Shown piece by piece: positions 32,972 through 42,817 of a stretch of 64,000 bases of DNA. The position numbers were made by a program, and so were the translations under genes. The DNA lies in NCBI GenBank assembly GCA_964652025.1, contig CAZYZX010000001.1, positions 496,001-560,000 of the forward strand, written 5' to 3'. Within the stretch, counting starts at the first letter, position 1; the number at the start of each line of letters is the position of its first letter. This DNA comes from JAEXOD01 sp964652025. Lineage in GTDB: Bacteria; Bacteroidota; Ignavibacteria; Ignavibacteriales; Melioribacteraceae. The notes beneath the pieces are model-generated. The model made no database searches. It worked only from the letters and a program-made list of their open reading frames with translations, and had not been told where the DNA came from.

Positions 32972-33982
32972 TTACATTGTTAATGCCATTATTGCTTTTG
33001 CAGTGTGCAAACGGTTTTCTGCCTCATCAAAAACAATAGAAATATCTGGATTATCTAAAATTTCGTCTGTTACTTCGTGACCTCTATCAGCAGGTAAAGC
33101 ATGCATAAGTTTAACATTTTTATCTGCTAATTTTATTCTCCTGTCATCACAAATCCAGTCATGATATTTTTCTAAATTAGCTTTCATTTCTTTTTTGCAT
33201 TCTTCTTCATTTTGTAAATAATAATCCTCATCATAAAAACCAAAGCCACCCCAATTTTTGGGTATAACTATATGTGCACCTTCAAAAGCTTCATCCATGT
33301 TATTGGTAAATGTTATTTTGCTACCGGCTTTTTCTGCATTTAATTTTGCTTTTTCTACAATATTTTTAGAAAGCGGAAATTCTTTTGGGTGAGCAACAGT
33401 TACATCAATTCCATATCTTGGGAATAATAAAATTTGTGTTTGAGGAACTGATAGAGGTTTAGAATGAGTATCTGCATAAGCCCATGATATAGTTACTTTT
33501 AATCCTTTAGTATTAGTACCAAAATGTTCAAATATTGTCATTAAATCGGCTAATCCTTGAAATGGATGATAAACATCATCTTGTAAAGACATTATTGGAC
33601 GTTTTGAATACTTAGCCATTTCATTTAAGTATTTATTACCTATTCCATAAAAACAATTTCGAGATGCTATTCCATGACCCATTCTTGAAAGTATTATAGC
33701 TGTATCTTTTGGGGCTTCACCATGGGAAATTTGCATTTTTTCTGCTGTTAAATCGTGTGCATGTCCCCCTAATTGCGTCATACCAGCTTCCATGCTGTTT
33801 CTTGTTCTAGTGGATTGTTCAAAAAATATCATGAAAAGAGTCTTATGAGGTAATAAAATAGTTGGTTCTTCACGGGCAAATTTTTTCTTCAAATCAAACG
33901 AAGTTTCAAAAACTGTATCTAATTCTTGTTTTGTCCAAGTATCACAAGTTAAAAAATGTTTTCCTTTTAAATTAGTTTGCAT
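32972..33982 (-). CDS. ygeW: YgeW-family carbamoyltransferase
   Basis: A 336-residue member of the knotted YgeW branch of carbamoyltransferases. The carbamoyl-phosphate loop is FEQSTRTRNS (Ser57-Thr-Arg-Thr-Arg). The second signature is HPFQGLADLMTIFEHFG where ornithine transcarbamylase would have HPCQxLAD, and LMHALPADRGHEVT is near the C-terminus. In the purine/urate catabolic pathway YgeW is thought to phosphorolyse a ureido (carbamoylated) amino acid to carbamoyl phosphate. No carbamate kinase gene follows in this window. A good ribosome-binding site (AAGGAG) precedes the ATG. It sits between ygeY and the threonine-synthase-like gene. Confidence 0.93.
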   Translation of the reverse strand: MQTNLKGKHFLTCDTWTKQELDTVFETSFDLKKKFAREEPTILLPHKTLFMIFFEQSTRTRNSMEAGMTQLGGHAHDLTAEKMQISHGEAPKDTAIILSRMGHGIASRNCFYGIGNKYLNEMAKYSKRPIMSLQDDVYHPFQGLADLMTIFEHFGTNTKGLKVTISWAYADTHSKPLSVPQTQILLFPRYGIDVTVAHPKEFPLSKNIVEKAKLNAEKAGSKITFTNNMDEAFEGAHIVIPKNWGGFGFYDEDYYLQNEEECKKEMKANLEKYHDWICDDRRIKLADKNVKLMHALPADRGHEVTDEILDNPDISIVFDEAENRLHTAKAIMALTM

Positions 33983-33993
33983 TGTAATCTCCT

Positions 33994-35211
33994 TTATTTA
34001 GATATGTTTTTAGTTAAAATAAATGGAAATATTATATAAAATATTACTGCTTTATATAAATCTTCAAGTACAATATACTCTTTAGATGAATGTGCTAAAC
34101 TTTCATCACCTGGTGCAAATCCTATTGTAGGTATTCCTTTCATTCCTGCAATTGAAACACCGTTTGTAGAAAAGCTCCAAAAACCACTTTTTGCTTCAGT
34201 TTCCAAGGCTAAGCTAGCTGCTTCTAACCCAGCTTTAACAATATCGTGCCCTTCTTCATAGTACCAAGTTGGATAGTATGCTTTATTCTTAAACTCTAAT
34301 CCCGTCCAGCCTTTCCCTTTATATGTAGGAACTTCTATTTCTGCATCTATATTTAGAGAATTTGCAATTTGTTTTAGCTCTTCAATTACTGTTTGTTCAT
34401 TTTCTCCAACAGTCATTCTTCTATCAATATGTATTTTGCATTTATCGGGAACAGAACATAACGATGGAGCTTCTGATTTTATGTTGGAAACAGTTATAGA
34501 CCCTTTACCTAATGGTTGTTTTACAGGCAAATTATGGTCTAATTTTTCAATTTCATTAACAATTTTTGCCATTTTATATACAGCATTTATTCCCTTTTGG
34601 TTGTGTGCACCATGTGCAGATTGACCATAAGTGGATATTTCAACCTCCATTCTACCGCGTTGTCCTCTATAAACAGTTAAGTTGGTTGGTTCTCCTAATA
34701 CTACATAATCGGGAGTAATTTTTTCATTTTCGGTTATATGAGTTAAAGGATATCCGTCCACATCTTCTTCTAAACAACTTCCTACAACATATAGTGTGAA
34801 AGGTAATTCTTCATCCTTAAATAATTCTTTTATAATTTTACCAGCAATTAAATAACCAGCCATTGCTGGTTTTTCGTCAACTGCTCCTCTACCATATATT
34901 TTGCCATCAACTATTTTTCCTTCAAATGGTGGATATTCCCAATCTTCTGATTCTGTTACCTGCACGGTATCGATATGTGCATCATACATTATTTTTACTT
35001 TACCATTTCCAATTTTACCAATAGCAGAACCTAAGGAATCATGATTATACTCATCAAAGTTATATTCCTTCATGCGACTAACTAAATACTCTACTAATTC
35101 TTTTTCATCACCACTATAACTTTTAATCTGCACTATTTTCTGAATTTCTTTATCAATCAATTCTTGATGATTTTTAACAATTTCTTTGATTTTTTTAAGA
35201 TCGAGTTGCAT
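33994..35211 (-). CDS. ygeY: YgeY-family M20 metallohydrolase
   Basis: A 405-residue M20-family zinc hydrolase of the YgeY type (often called selenium-metabolism-linked hydrolase). Metal ligands are in place: His79 and Asp81 in YDAHIDTVQ, Asp112 in GRGAVDEKPA, Glu148-Glu149 in SCLEEDVDG, Glu174 in VLGEPTN, and a late His in DESLAHSSKE. A lid domain with AHGAHNQKGINAV fits. It is expected to cleave an amide bond in a purine-ring-opening intermediate. It starts 10 bases after the PreA-like gene stop and ends 11 bases before ygeW. GAGG lies just upstream of the ATG. Confidence 0.93.
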   Translation of the reverse strand: MQLDLKKIKEIVKNHQELIDKEIQKIVQIKSYSGDEKELVEYLVSRMKEYNFDEYNHDSLGSAIGKIGNGKVKIMYDAHIDTVQVTESEDWEYPPFEGKIVDGKIYGRGAVDEKPAMAGYLIAGKIIKELFKDEELPFTLYVVGSCLEEDVDGYPLTHITENEKITPDYVVLGEPTNLTVYRGQRGRMEVEISTYGQSAHGAHNQKGINAVYKMAKIVNEIEKLDHNLPVKQPLGKGSITVSNIKSEAPSLCSVPDKCKIHIDRRMTVGENEQTVIEELKQIANSLNIDAEIEVPTYKGKGWTGLEFKNKAYYPTWYYEEGHDIVKAGLEAASLALETEAKSGFWSFSTNGVSIAGMKGIPTIGFAPGDESLAHSSKEYIVLEDLYKAVIFYIIFPFILTKNISK

Positions 35212-35221
35212 TTTAACCTCT

Positions 35222-36337
35222 TCAATTTATTTTACTAAATTCTAATGCGTTATGTGGACATGTAGTAACACATAATCCGCAACTGACACATTTTTTATGA
35301 TCAATTAATAATTTTTTATCATTAAATGATATGGCAGCATGAGCACATACTGTTTCGCAGCTTTTGCATAAATTACAATTATTTTCCATCCAAACAGGTT
35401 TATAAATTGGTTCTTCTAATAAATAATTAACTTGTTCTTTTTTATAATTTTTCATTAAACCAATTATTTGCTCTAAGGAACTATAACCTTTTTTCTCTAG
35501 CCATTTTAATAAGTTCTGATTGATTTTATCATAAACTTTAGGTCCATTTAATATAGCATGGGAGCATATTTGAACAGCACTTGCTCCAGCCATTAGATAT
35601 TTTATAACATCTGTAGCACTTCTAATTCCCCCAACACCTAAAACAGGTTTTTGGGTATTAGCAGAAATCGTTGCAATGTAATGTAATCCAATTGGTAAAA
35701 TTGCACGTCCGGAAAGCCATCCTCTACCATCACTACTGCCCATATATGGTTGTAAGGTTTCAATATCAAAATCAAAGGTAGGACCTACGCTGTTAATCCC
35801 AGCATAGCCATCTACCAAAGGTTCTAAAGCCTTTACTAAACCAGCAATATCAAGTATTGATGGACTAAATTTTGCTATTATAGGAACCGTTATATTTTGC
35901 TTTATAGCATAGGCAATATCTGTAATATTACTAATATCTTTACTTACGTAATGTATAGAAAATTCTACTGCATCAAAATTATTGTTATTCTTTAAATATT
36001 CCCCAAGTTTTATCATATCATCAGAAGTATAACCTAAAGATAAAATTACGGGCACTCCTAAACTTCTTATTTTGGGTAATTCTTCATCAATAAAGTATTT
36101 ATAATCATATTCAGACCAAAGTTCTGTATTAATTAAACTACCCGGATGTGTTGAATATATATTTGGTATAGGAACACGTGCGGGTTTTACACTAATAGTT
36201 TTTGTTACAATTCCACCAACTCCACCTTCAACAGCTCTTGCTAAAACTTCGTAATTTGCGGATGTTGGCCCAGCTGCTGTGAATAATGGATTGCTTGCTA
36301 CTAAATTCCATATTTTTGTTTCTAATTTATTTGTCAT
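35222..36337 (-). CDS. PreA/dihydroorotate-dehydrogenase-like Fe-S flavoprotein
   Basis: A TIM-barrel flavoprotein of the dihydroorotate/dihydropyrimidine dehydrogenase family with a C-terminal bacterial ferredoxin. I start it at MTNKLETKIW (371 residues; an ATG two codons earlier also fits), overlapping the Fe-S subunit gene by 11 bases; a longer frame would run 80 bases into that gene. FMN-binding stretches are NPLFTAAGPTSAN, PIIAKFSPS and VLGVGGIRSATDV. Two [4Fe-4S] motifs follow, CNLCKSCETVC and CVSCGLCVTTC. PreA normally works with a separate NAD(P)H subunit (PreT), which is absent here. In E. coli this step is assigned to the much larger YgfK, so this may be its functional replacement in reducing a purine-derived ring. 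Confidence 0.87.
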   Translation of the reverse strand: MTNKLETKIWNLVASNPLFTAAGPTSANYEVLARAVEGGVGGIVTKTISVKPARVPIPNIYSTHPGSLINTELWSEYDYKYFIDEELPKIRSLGVPVILSLGYTSDDMIKLGEYLKNNNNFDAVEFSIHYVSKDISNITDIAYAIKQNITVPIIAKFSPSILDIAGLVKALEPLVDGYAGINSVGPTFDFDIETLQPYMGSSDGRGWLSGRAILPIGLHYIATISANTQKPVLGVGGIRSATDVIKYLMAGASAVQICSHAILNGPKVYDKINQNLLKWLEKKGYSSLEQIIGLMKNYKKEQVNYLLEEPIYKPVWMENNCNLCKSCETVCAHAAISFNDKKLLIDHKKCVSCGLCVTTCPHNALEFSKIN

Positions 36338-36797
36338 AGTCATCAATAGTTTGTTTAATTGCGTTAATAATAGGTTTATATCCCGTACATCTGCATAAAT
36401 TACCACTTATACTTTCTTTTATTTCATTAATATTTGCTTTAGGGTTCTTTAACAATAATGCATAAGCAGAAATTAGCATGCCCGGTGTGCAAAATCCACA
36501 TTGTATAGCTCCTTTATTTAAAAAATTTTCTTGCAATTTATTAAATGTATTATCATTATTTAGTCCTTCAACTGTATACACTTCGCAATTATTAATTTGT
36601 GTAGCAAGCATTAAACAACTATTTACTGCAATATTGTTTATTAGAACTGTGCATGCTCCACATTCTCCTATTCCACAGCCTTCTTTTACACTTAATAAAT
36701 TACAATCATCTCTCAAAAAGTCTAAAAGTCGTTTATTTTTATCTAAATTTACTTCTAAATATTTACCGTTTAATTTAAATTTTATAATAGTTTTCAT
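36327..36797 (-). CDS. Molybdenum hydroxylase 2Fe-2S subunit, first set
   Basis: A 156-residue subunit with two [2Fe-2S] clusters: CGIGECGACTVL with its upstream and downstream partners, then AIQCGFCTPGM and GNLCRCTGYKP. Its start overlaps the FAD subunit stop by four bases (ATGA) and its end overlaps the PreA-like gene. It would relay electrons from the large subunit of the same set to FAD, and its genetic coupling to the PreA-like flavoprotein hints that the two electron-transfer modules work in one pathway. Confidence 0.95.
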   Translation of the reverse strand: MKTIIKFKLNGKYLEVNLDKNKRLLDFLRDDCNLLSVKEGCGIGECGACTVLINNIAVNSCLMLATQINNCEVYTVEGLNNDNTFNKLQENFLNKGAIQCGFCTPGMLISAYALLLKNPKANINEIKESISGNLCRCTGYKPIINAIKQTIDDYDK

Positions 36798-37654
36798 AGT
36801 ATTAATTTATTTATTTCGTTAAATAATAGTTGTTGAAATACTGGCAATTTATAAGGATATGACCATCTTAACCCAGTTATACTTAAAATTTCATTAGCAA
36901 TTTCTGAAACAAAATTAATTATATTATCCTCAGAAATTTCCATATTTTTATATTTATCTTCAACATTAAAAAACCTTGTTGCTATTGGAGTTATTGCTCC
37001 GCTAGCAATTTTGATTTCAGAAAAATGATTATTATTTACTTCAATTAGTAAAGCCAATGTTAATCTACTTATTGTAACTCCTTTACGTTTACCAACCTTA
37101 ACAAACTTACCCTTGTAGTGTTTAGAAGGTTTAGGTAATATAATTTTTTCTAAAATTTCGTTTTTTAATAACTTTGTTCTATACGGTGCAATTAAAAACT
37201 CCGATAAAGGCATTTCATAGCAATTTAAGTTATTTTTTATAGAAACTTTGGCATCATAAACCAATAATGGAGGAACAGAATCTGCGCAAGGAGCACAATT
37301 AACTATATTGCCACCAATAGTAGCGCGATTTCTTACTTGTAAATTACCAATTTTAGAAACAGCTTCTGCTAATAAAGGAAAGTTACTTTTTATAATTTCA
37401 TTTTCTATAATTTCTGTAAAAGTTGTGTAAGCACCAATAACAAAATTTTCATCTTGTTCATAAATTCCTTTTATATTGGGTAAATTACGTAAATCTAAAA
37501 TAGTCTCCACATCCTTAAATCTAGATGACTCGTTTCTTATACCAATAATAACATCTGTACCACCCGCAATAATACAGCTATTTTTATTATTTTCTAAAAT
37601 ATTAAAAGCTTCATTAAAGCTAGTGCATTCATAATATTGTATCTTTTCAAACAT
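36794..37654 (-). CDS. Molybdenum hydroxylase FAD-binding subunit (YgfM-like), first set
   Basis: A 286-residue FAD subunit with loops IIAGGTDVIIGI and IGGNIVNCAPCADSVPP, followed by the C-terminal domain beginning KFVKVGKRKGVTISRLTLAL. It overlaps the large-subunit stop by one base and the Fe-S subunit start by four, so the three chains are made together in the order large, FAD, Fe-S. E. coli has the corresponding ygfM next to xdhD and ssnA. It differs clearly from the FAD subunit at the other end of the cluster. Confidence 0.93.
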   Translation of the reverse strand: MFEKIQYYECTSFNEAFNILENNKNSCIIAGGTDVIIGIRNESSRFKDVETILDLRNLPNIKGIYEQDENFVIGAYTTFTEIIENEIIKSNFPLLAEAVSKIGNLQVRNRATIGGNIVNCAPCADSVPPLLVYDAKVSIKNNLNCYEMPLSEFLIAPYRTKLLKNEILEKIILPKPSKHYKGKFVKVGKRKGVTISRLTLALLIEVNNNHFSEIKIASGAITPIATRFFNVEDKYKNMEISEDNIINFVSEIANEILSITGLRWSYPYKLPVFQQLLFNEINKLIL

Positions 37655-40047
37655 TATAAACTCCCACGCACAAGTGAATTTGGAGAAAGTTTTTCTTTTA
37701 TTTTAAGCTCTTCAATTGTTAAAGGAGCATTAAAGTATCTATTACCTGTAGCACAAGTTATGGCATTAGCAATTGCAGCAGAAGTTAATTCTAAGGTAGG
37801 CTCTCCTAAAGATTTTGCTCCCCAAGCTCCATAAATATCATTTCCTTCAATTAAATGTGCTTCAATATCTTCAATTTCAAGACTTGTGGGAATTAAATAA
37901 TTATCATAGTTTAGATCTTTAATGTATCCAGATACATCTGTAAGATGCTCCCATAATGCATAACCTGCACCTTGAGTAACACCACCATATACTTGACCTT
38001 CTGCTCCTAATTTGTTTATTACTTTTCCACAATCATGAATAGCTGTTACTTTTTCAACATTTACTGCACCAGTTATAGTGTTTATGTCTATTTCTGCCAC
38101 CTGACAGCCATAAACGTAAGTAAAGTATGCTGAACCATTACCATCATGCTCATTCCAATGTACATTTGGACCTTTATACCAGCCTAATGCTGCAATACTT
38201 AATCCTTTTGCATAAGCTTTATTCAATAAGTCATTAAAATATATATACTTATCATTTTTTATATCATAATAAACTTTATTATCTTTAAATATTATTTCAT
38301 CTTTTATTTCATATTCCTTAAGGTCTATTAAAAAATTTATTAATCTATCTTTTAAAATTTGTGCTGCATTTTTTACTGCTCCACCACCCATCAATGTGCT
38401 TCTACTAGCTACAGTTGGTCCGCTATCTGGAATTATAGCAGTATCATGGTCTAAGTAATATATTTTTCCCGGTGATACACCTAAAATTTCTGCAGCAATT
38501 ATTTGGAACGTAGTTCGCATACCTTGACCATTTTCTGCTAAGCCACAAGATAAATATATGCTCCCATCTTTTTGTATGGAAATATATGCTGCTGCTGCAT
38601 CTATTCCTTCTGCTCCTAACGAGCAACCTCTATAACTTATTGATAATCCAATCCCCTTTTTTATTTCATCTTTGGGATAAATGAACTCACCTTTTTTAAG
38701 TATAATATTTTTTGTATCTTTTTTATCTTGTAATATATAATCTATTTTATTTTGATTTTTATAATTATTCCATTTTTCTTCAAAATTTGTAACAGTGTTT
38801 GCATAGTCTAAAATCTTCACCAAATTAACATCGTGATTTTCTAAGGTTTGACCGCTTGCTGTTTTAGAATTTTGCTTAAAGCAATTTATTTTTCTAATTT
38901 GAATTGGTGAAATGTTTAGTCGTGCTGCTATTTCATCTATAATTTGCTCTTGTGCAAATATTGGTTGCGGAGAGCCAAATCCTCTAAATGCTCCTGTGTA
39001 AGGATTATTTGTGTATACCGCCTTAACATCAGTCCAAACATGGGGTATTTCATAAGGACCGGTTGCTTGTACAACACTTCTCCAAGTAACAAATGGTGAC
39101 ATAGACGCATATGCACCACCATCTGCTAATAAATCAATTTTCATTGCATTTATTTTACCATCGGAATTATAACCTACAATATATTTTAATCTATATGGGT
39201 GTCTTTTGTAAGACTCTAATATGCTATCTTCTCTTGTATATTTTATTTTAATAGGTCTATTTAATTTTATTGCAGCAACAGCAGCTCTTGCAGCTAAAAT
39301 ATTCATTGTATCATCTTTACCGCCAAATGACCCACCTAAAGTAGCTTGTTTAACTCTAACATTTGTAAGAGGTAAACCTAAAACAGCTGCTACTACATTT
39401 CTACATGTAAATGGATTTTGTATACTGCCAATAATCTCTATATCATTTCCTCTTGTACCGGGAATGGCAATCACACATTCAGGTTCTAAATATGCATGCT
39501 CTTGATATCCAGTTCTATAAGTTTGCTTCAAAATAAATTCGCTTTCATTTAATCCTTTTTCAATATCTCCTTTTCTTAAAGGATAATGTATTATTAAATT
39601 TGATCCAAGTTCAGGATGAATTAAGCGAGTACTTTCATTTAAGCTAATTTCGGCATCAGTAATTGGATCAACGGGTGTAAAATCTATTTTTACTTTTTTG
39701 GTCAATTCGCGTAATTTTTCTACGTTATTACCTATAAGTAAAGCTAAAACATCTCCACATGTTTTAGTCTCGTTTGTTGAAAAGATAGGTTGATCTTTTA
39801 CAATTGCACCAGTTTTTTTTGCACCAGGAATATCTTTCTCTGTAATTATGCCAAATAAATATTTAGATGTTTCTATTTGAGAAAAATCTACATTATGTAT
39901 AATAGCACTTGTCCCATTTATTCTTAAAGGTACGCCATATAGCATATTAGGGTAACTGTAATCATCAGCATATTTAGCATACCCCTTTACTTTACTTATG
40001 CCATCTTCTCTTAAAATTGGTTTACCAACGTAATTAAATGTTTCCAT
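37654..40047 (-). CDS. Molybdopterin-binding large subunit (XdhD-like), first set
   Basis: A 797-residue catalytic subunit of the xanthine-dehydrogenase family. Motifs seen are GGSFGGKDD, GAFRGFGSPQ, GLAENGQGMRTTF, SGPTVASRSTL, and the C-terminal GAKSLGEPTLEL with the active-site Glu. Only the large domain is present; the Fe-S and FAD parts are encoded by the next two genes. E. coli XdhD fuses an Fe-S domain to this chain, so the subunit layout differs. Together with ssnA (2 bases upstream) and the hydantoinase-like gene it belongs to the purine-degrading core. All Mo-hydroxylase large subunits look alike, so the exact substrate is undecided. Confidence 0.93.
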   Translation of the reverse strand: METFNYVGKPILREDGISKVKGYAKYADDYSYPNMLYGVPLRINGTSAIIHNVDFSQIETSKYLFGIITEKDIPGAKKTGAIVKDQPIFSTNETKTCGDVLALLIGNNVEKLRELTKKVKIDFTPVDPITDAEISLNESTRLIHPELGSNLIIHYPLRKGDIEKGLNESEFILKQTYRTGYQEHAYLEPECVIAIPGTRGNDIEIIGSIQNPFTCRNVVAAVLGLPLTNVRVKQATLGGSFGGKDDTMNILAARAAVAAIKLNRPIKIKYTREDSILESYKRHPYRLKYIVGYNSDGKINAMKIDLLADGGAYASMSPFVTWRSVVQATGPYEIPHVWTDVKAVYTNNPYTGAFRGFGSPQPIFAQEQIIDEIAARLNISPIQIRKINCFKQNSKTASGQTLENHDVNLVKILDYANTVTNFEEKWNNYKNQNKIDYILQDKKDTKNIILKKGEFIYPKDEIKKGIGLSISYRGCSLGAEGIDAAAAYISIQKDGSIYLSCGLAENGQGMRTTFQIIAAEILGVSPGKIYYLDHDTAIIPDSGPTVASRSTLMGGGAVKNAAQILKDRLINFLIDLKEYEIKDEIIFKDNKVYYDIKNDKYIYFNDLLNKAYAKGLSIAALGWYKGPNVHWNEHDGNGSAYFTYVYGCQVAEIDINTITGAVNVEKVTAIHDCGKVINKLGAEGQVYGGVTQGAGYALWEHLTDVSGYIKDLNYDNYLIPTSLEIEDIEAHLIEGNDIYGAWGAKSLGEPTLELTSAAIANAITCATGNRYFNAPLTIEELKIKEKLSPNSLVRGSL

Positions 40048-40049
40048 TA

Positions 40050-41360
40050 TTATCCTAATTTATTAAATTCAGAATATAAATCTAATGCAGATTTTTTAGC
40101 ATTTTTATTAGCTTCTGCTTCATTTATTATATTTAAGCTATAATCTTTTAATAAAAATGTACCGTTTTTAATAAAATATTGTGCTTTGCTTTCAGTTAAG
40201 CCATAAATTATATGTCCCCAAACATTATCTTTGTTTACTGGTGTTGGAGGCATATAATCCCAAATTACAAGCTCAGCATTATCATTAATTTGTAATTTAT
40301 TAATTTTATGGTAATTATTTAAAAAATCATTACTCTTAAAGTAAATATTTTTAACAAAATTAAATGTTTGTTCAAAAGATAAACCATTTAATCTAGAAAT
40401 TAAAAATATATTTTTTAAGCTTCTTAGTATATTTTGGTGCATTCCATCTGTGCCAAGCAATACTAAGTTACTTAATATTTGATTATAGTAATGAACTCCA
40501 ACAGCATTATTTAAATTAGAATCAATATTAATTGCCAAGGCGATGTTTTGACTTGCTAAATAATCTAATTCATTTATAGTTAAGTTTACCCCATGTGCAA
40601 AAATACTTTTAGAATTGCAAAGATTAAAATCAATAAATCTATTAAGTGGTCTTTTGCCAAAATTTAATAAAGATAGTTCACTATCTTCAACTCCTTCACA
40701 AATATGTACATGTATTCCGGCGTTTACATTTTTATTGTAATCAGCAATTTTTTCTAAAGTTTCATCTTCTAAGGTAAAGGATGCATGCAATCCAATCATA
40801 CCTTTGCTATTTGGCTTATTTTTATATATAAAATCAAAATTTTCTTTAATAGCTGCATCACATTTATCTTTTCCATTTCTATCAGTAATTTCATAACATA
40901 AAACGTTATTAATAGAAAGGGTTTCATATGCTTTTGATAATAATTCTAACGAGCCTTTAATGTAATTTGGAGAGGAATGATGGTCAAAAATATAACCGAC
41001 CCCGTTTTTTATAGCATCAATACCAGTTAATAAAGCACTATAATAGATGCTTTCTTCAGTTAAACATAAATCTTCTTTCCACCAGTAGTCAGAAAGTATT
41101 TTACCGAAACTATCTAATTTAGAGTTTATAGTTAAACCTTTAGCAAGTTTTGAATAGCTATGTTCGTGAAAATTAATTAAAGGTTTTGTTACTATTTTAT
41201 TATTTAAATCTATTATTTCGTAGTTATCAAATTCTAAATCTAAATTAGATTTGTAAGAAAAAATCTTCCCTTCTTTAATAATTGCATTACCATAAAATGG
41301 TACCAGCTCATTCTCATCTTCAATTAAAAAAATACCATTTTTTAATATAATATTATTCAT
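40050..41360 (-). CDS. ssnA: SsnA-type amidohydrolase
   Basis: A 436-residue metal-dependent hydrolase of the amidohydrolase superfamily, closest in look to SsnA and to guanine/chlorohydrolase-type deaminases. Metal and active-site elements are NFHEHSYSKL (His65, His67), GLHASFTLEDE, AGIHVHICEG, SIFAHGVNLT and LLGTDGMHQN with the catalytic Asp. SsnA belongs to the purine/urate catabolic gene set of E. coli and gut bacteria, where it is proposed to act on a ring-opening or deamination step. It lies 2 bases after the hydantoinase-like gene and 2 bases before the molybdenum large subunit. Confidence 0.9.
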   Translation of the reverse strand: MNNIILKNGIFLIEDENELVPFYGNAIIKEGKIFSYKSNLDLEFDNYEIIDLNNKIVTKPLINFHEHSYSKLAKGLTINSKLDSFGKILSDYWWKEDLCLTEESIYYSALLTGIDAIKNGVGYIFDHHSSPNYIKGSLELLSKAYETLSINNVLCYEITDRNGKDKCDAAIKENFDFIYKNKPNSKGMIGLHASFTLEDETLEKIADYNKNVNAGIHVHICEGVEDSELSLLNFGKRPLNRFIDFNLCNSKSIFAHGVNLTINELDYLASQNIALAINIDSNLNNAVGVHYYNQILSNLVLLGTDGMHQNILRSLKNIFLISRLNGLSFEQTFNFVKNIYFKSNDFLNNYHKINKLQINDNAELVIWDYMPPTPVNKDNVWGHIIYGLTESKAQYFIKNGTFLLKDYSLNIINEAEANKNAKKSALDLYSEFNKLG

Positions 41361-41362
41361 TA

Positions 41363-42805
41363 TTAAGCAACAACCTTAAGAAATTTTCCTATTTTTTCTT
41401 TCTTTTCATTTTTTCTAGATTCATTATCAAATATTAATTCTCCACGTAAAAATGTTTTTTTTACGGTTACACCAACCTCAACACCTTCAAATGGAGTATA
41501 TTTTCCTTTAGAATGCATTTTTGCATAAGTAATAATTTGCTTATTCCATAAATCAATTAAAGCAAAATCTGCATCAAATCCTTTTTGTAAAAGCCCTTTA
41601 TTTTCAAAAATGAATTTATCGTAAGGATTTAATAAACTTATTGCTTTTTCTAAGCTAATGCGGCCGTTTAAAAAGCCAAAAGAAAGTAAAAAAGGTACTC
41701 TGTGTTGAACACCAGGAATACCACCATAAACATCCCAAAAATTAGAAGACATCTTTTCTATCATAGGATCACAACCAGCATGGTCAGTTGTTACAAAATC
41801 AATGGTTCCATCTTGCAATCCTTCCCACAATCCTTCTCTATCTTCTTCAAATTTAACTGGGGGTGCTGTCTTTAAAAAATTTCTAATTTTATCATTTTCA
41901 AAATCTTTTTGAGTAAAATATAAATAATGGGGGCAAGTTTCTGTAGTAATATTAATCCCATTATTTTTTGCTTCTCTAATAAGATTTGTGGCATCTTTAC
42001 TACTTAAATGCACAACATGAATTTTAGTGCCATGTTTTTTTGCAATTTCAATCATTTTTTTTACTGCTCTAACTTCAGCTTCAATGCCCCTAGCTTCACA
42101 ATATGCTTGCCAATCTGTGCGGTTTTTAAATTGTAATTCAGCAGTTTTTGTTTTTATAAATACTTTATCTTCTGCATGTACTGCTAACATGCTTTTCATT
42201 TTTTTCATTATTTCGGCAATATTATCTATTTCAGAATAGCTTAAATCCTTAAAGGTATTCATTCCTGATATTGTATAAACTTTAAAACCTGGCACACCTT
42301 CTGCAATTAAGTATTCAAGATTCTTTTTTATAGTATGGTTTTTATCCGCATTGTTACTGCTTATACCACCCCAAAATGCATAGTCAATTCTACTTCTACC
42401 TATTAAAGCTTCTTTCTTAAATAGTAAATTTTTAACTGAAACAATAGGTGGCACAGAAGTACAAGGCATATCTATTACTGTAGTTACACCACCAGCTACA
42501 GCAGCATAAGATGCATGTTCAAAATCGTCTCTATGTTCGTAGCCTGGTGTATTAAAATGTACGTGTGTATCTAAACTACCATACATCACAAAATTAAACG
42601 AGCCATCAATTTCAATAAAATCTGGATACGTTCTATCACCAATTTTATTTTTAAAGCTTTCTAGTAGTTCTTTGTTGTTTATTTCTATCCAATCAATTTC
42701 ATCAGATATGTATTTTATATCTTCAATAGAATTGGAAAAGAAAATATCTACTAGTCTTAATTTATTACCTTTTGTATTTATAAAAACATTTTTTAATACT
42801 TTCAT
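41363..42805 (-). CDS. hydA: Dihydropyrimidinase/allantoinase-type cyclic amidohydrolase (HydA/HyuA)
   Basis: A 480-residue cyclic amidohydrolase that opens five- or six-membered cyclic ureides. I start it at MKVLKNVFIN; a GTG four codons earlier is next to the preceding stop and less likely. Zinc ligands are His81 and His83 in LDTHVHFNTPG, the bridging carboxylated lysine is Lys175 in PGFKVYT, later histidines are in VVHLSSKDA and CPHYLYF, and the catalytic Asp is in VTTDHAGCDP. The sequence is intermediate between allantoinase and dihydropyrimidinase. In the urate/purine cluster of E. coli (hydA) and gut bacteria (hyuA) the homologue opens a purine-derived ring. Confidence 0.92.
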   Translation of the reverse strand: MKVLKNVFINTKGNKLRLVDIFFSNSIEDIKYISDEIDWIEINNKELLESFKNKIGDRTYPDFIEIDGSFNFVMYGSLDTHVHFNTPGYEHRDDFEHASYAAVAGGVTTVIDMPCTSVPPIVSVKNLLFKKEALIGRSRIDYAFWGGISSNNADKNHTIKKNLEYLIAEGVPGFKVYTISGMNTFKDLSYSEIDNIAEIMKKMKSMLAVHAEDKVFIKTKTAELQFKNRTDWQAYCEARGIEAEVRAVKKMIEIAKKHGTKIHVVHLSSKDATNLIREAKNNGINITTETCPHYLYFTQKDFENDKIRNFLKTAPPVKFEEDREGLWEGLQDGTIDFVTTDHAGCDPMIEKMSSNFWDVYGGIPGVQHRVPFLLSFGFLNGRISLEKAISLLNPYDKFIFENKGLLQKGFDADFALIDLWNKQIITYAKMHSKGKYTPFEGVEVGVTVKKTFLRGELIFDNESRKNEKKEKIGKFLKVVA

Positions 42806-42817
42806 AATTAAAAACAC

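Noticed and set aside
36478..36822. Open frame of 114 codons on the plus strand
   Set aside because: It is antisense to the 2Fe-2S subunit gene, which has clear cluster motifs; no protein family is recognisable in the plus-strand translation.
26648..40047. Selenocysteine in the molybdenum hydroxylases
   Set aside because: All chains read through without an in-frame TGA. A labile selenium cofactor would not show in sequence, and its maturation genes (selD, yqeB, yqeC) were not found here.
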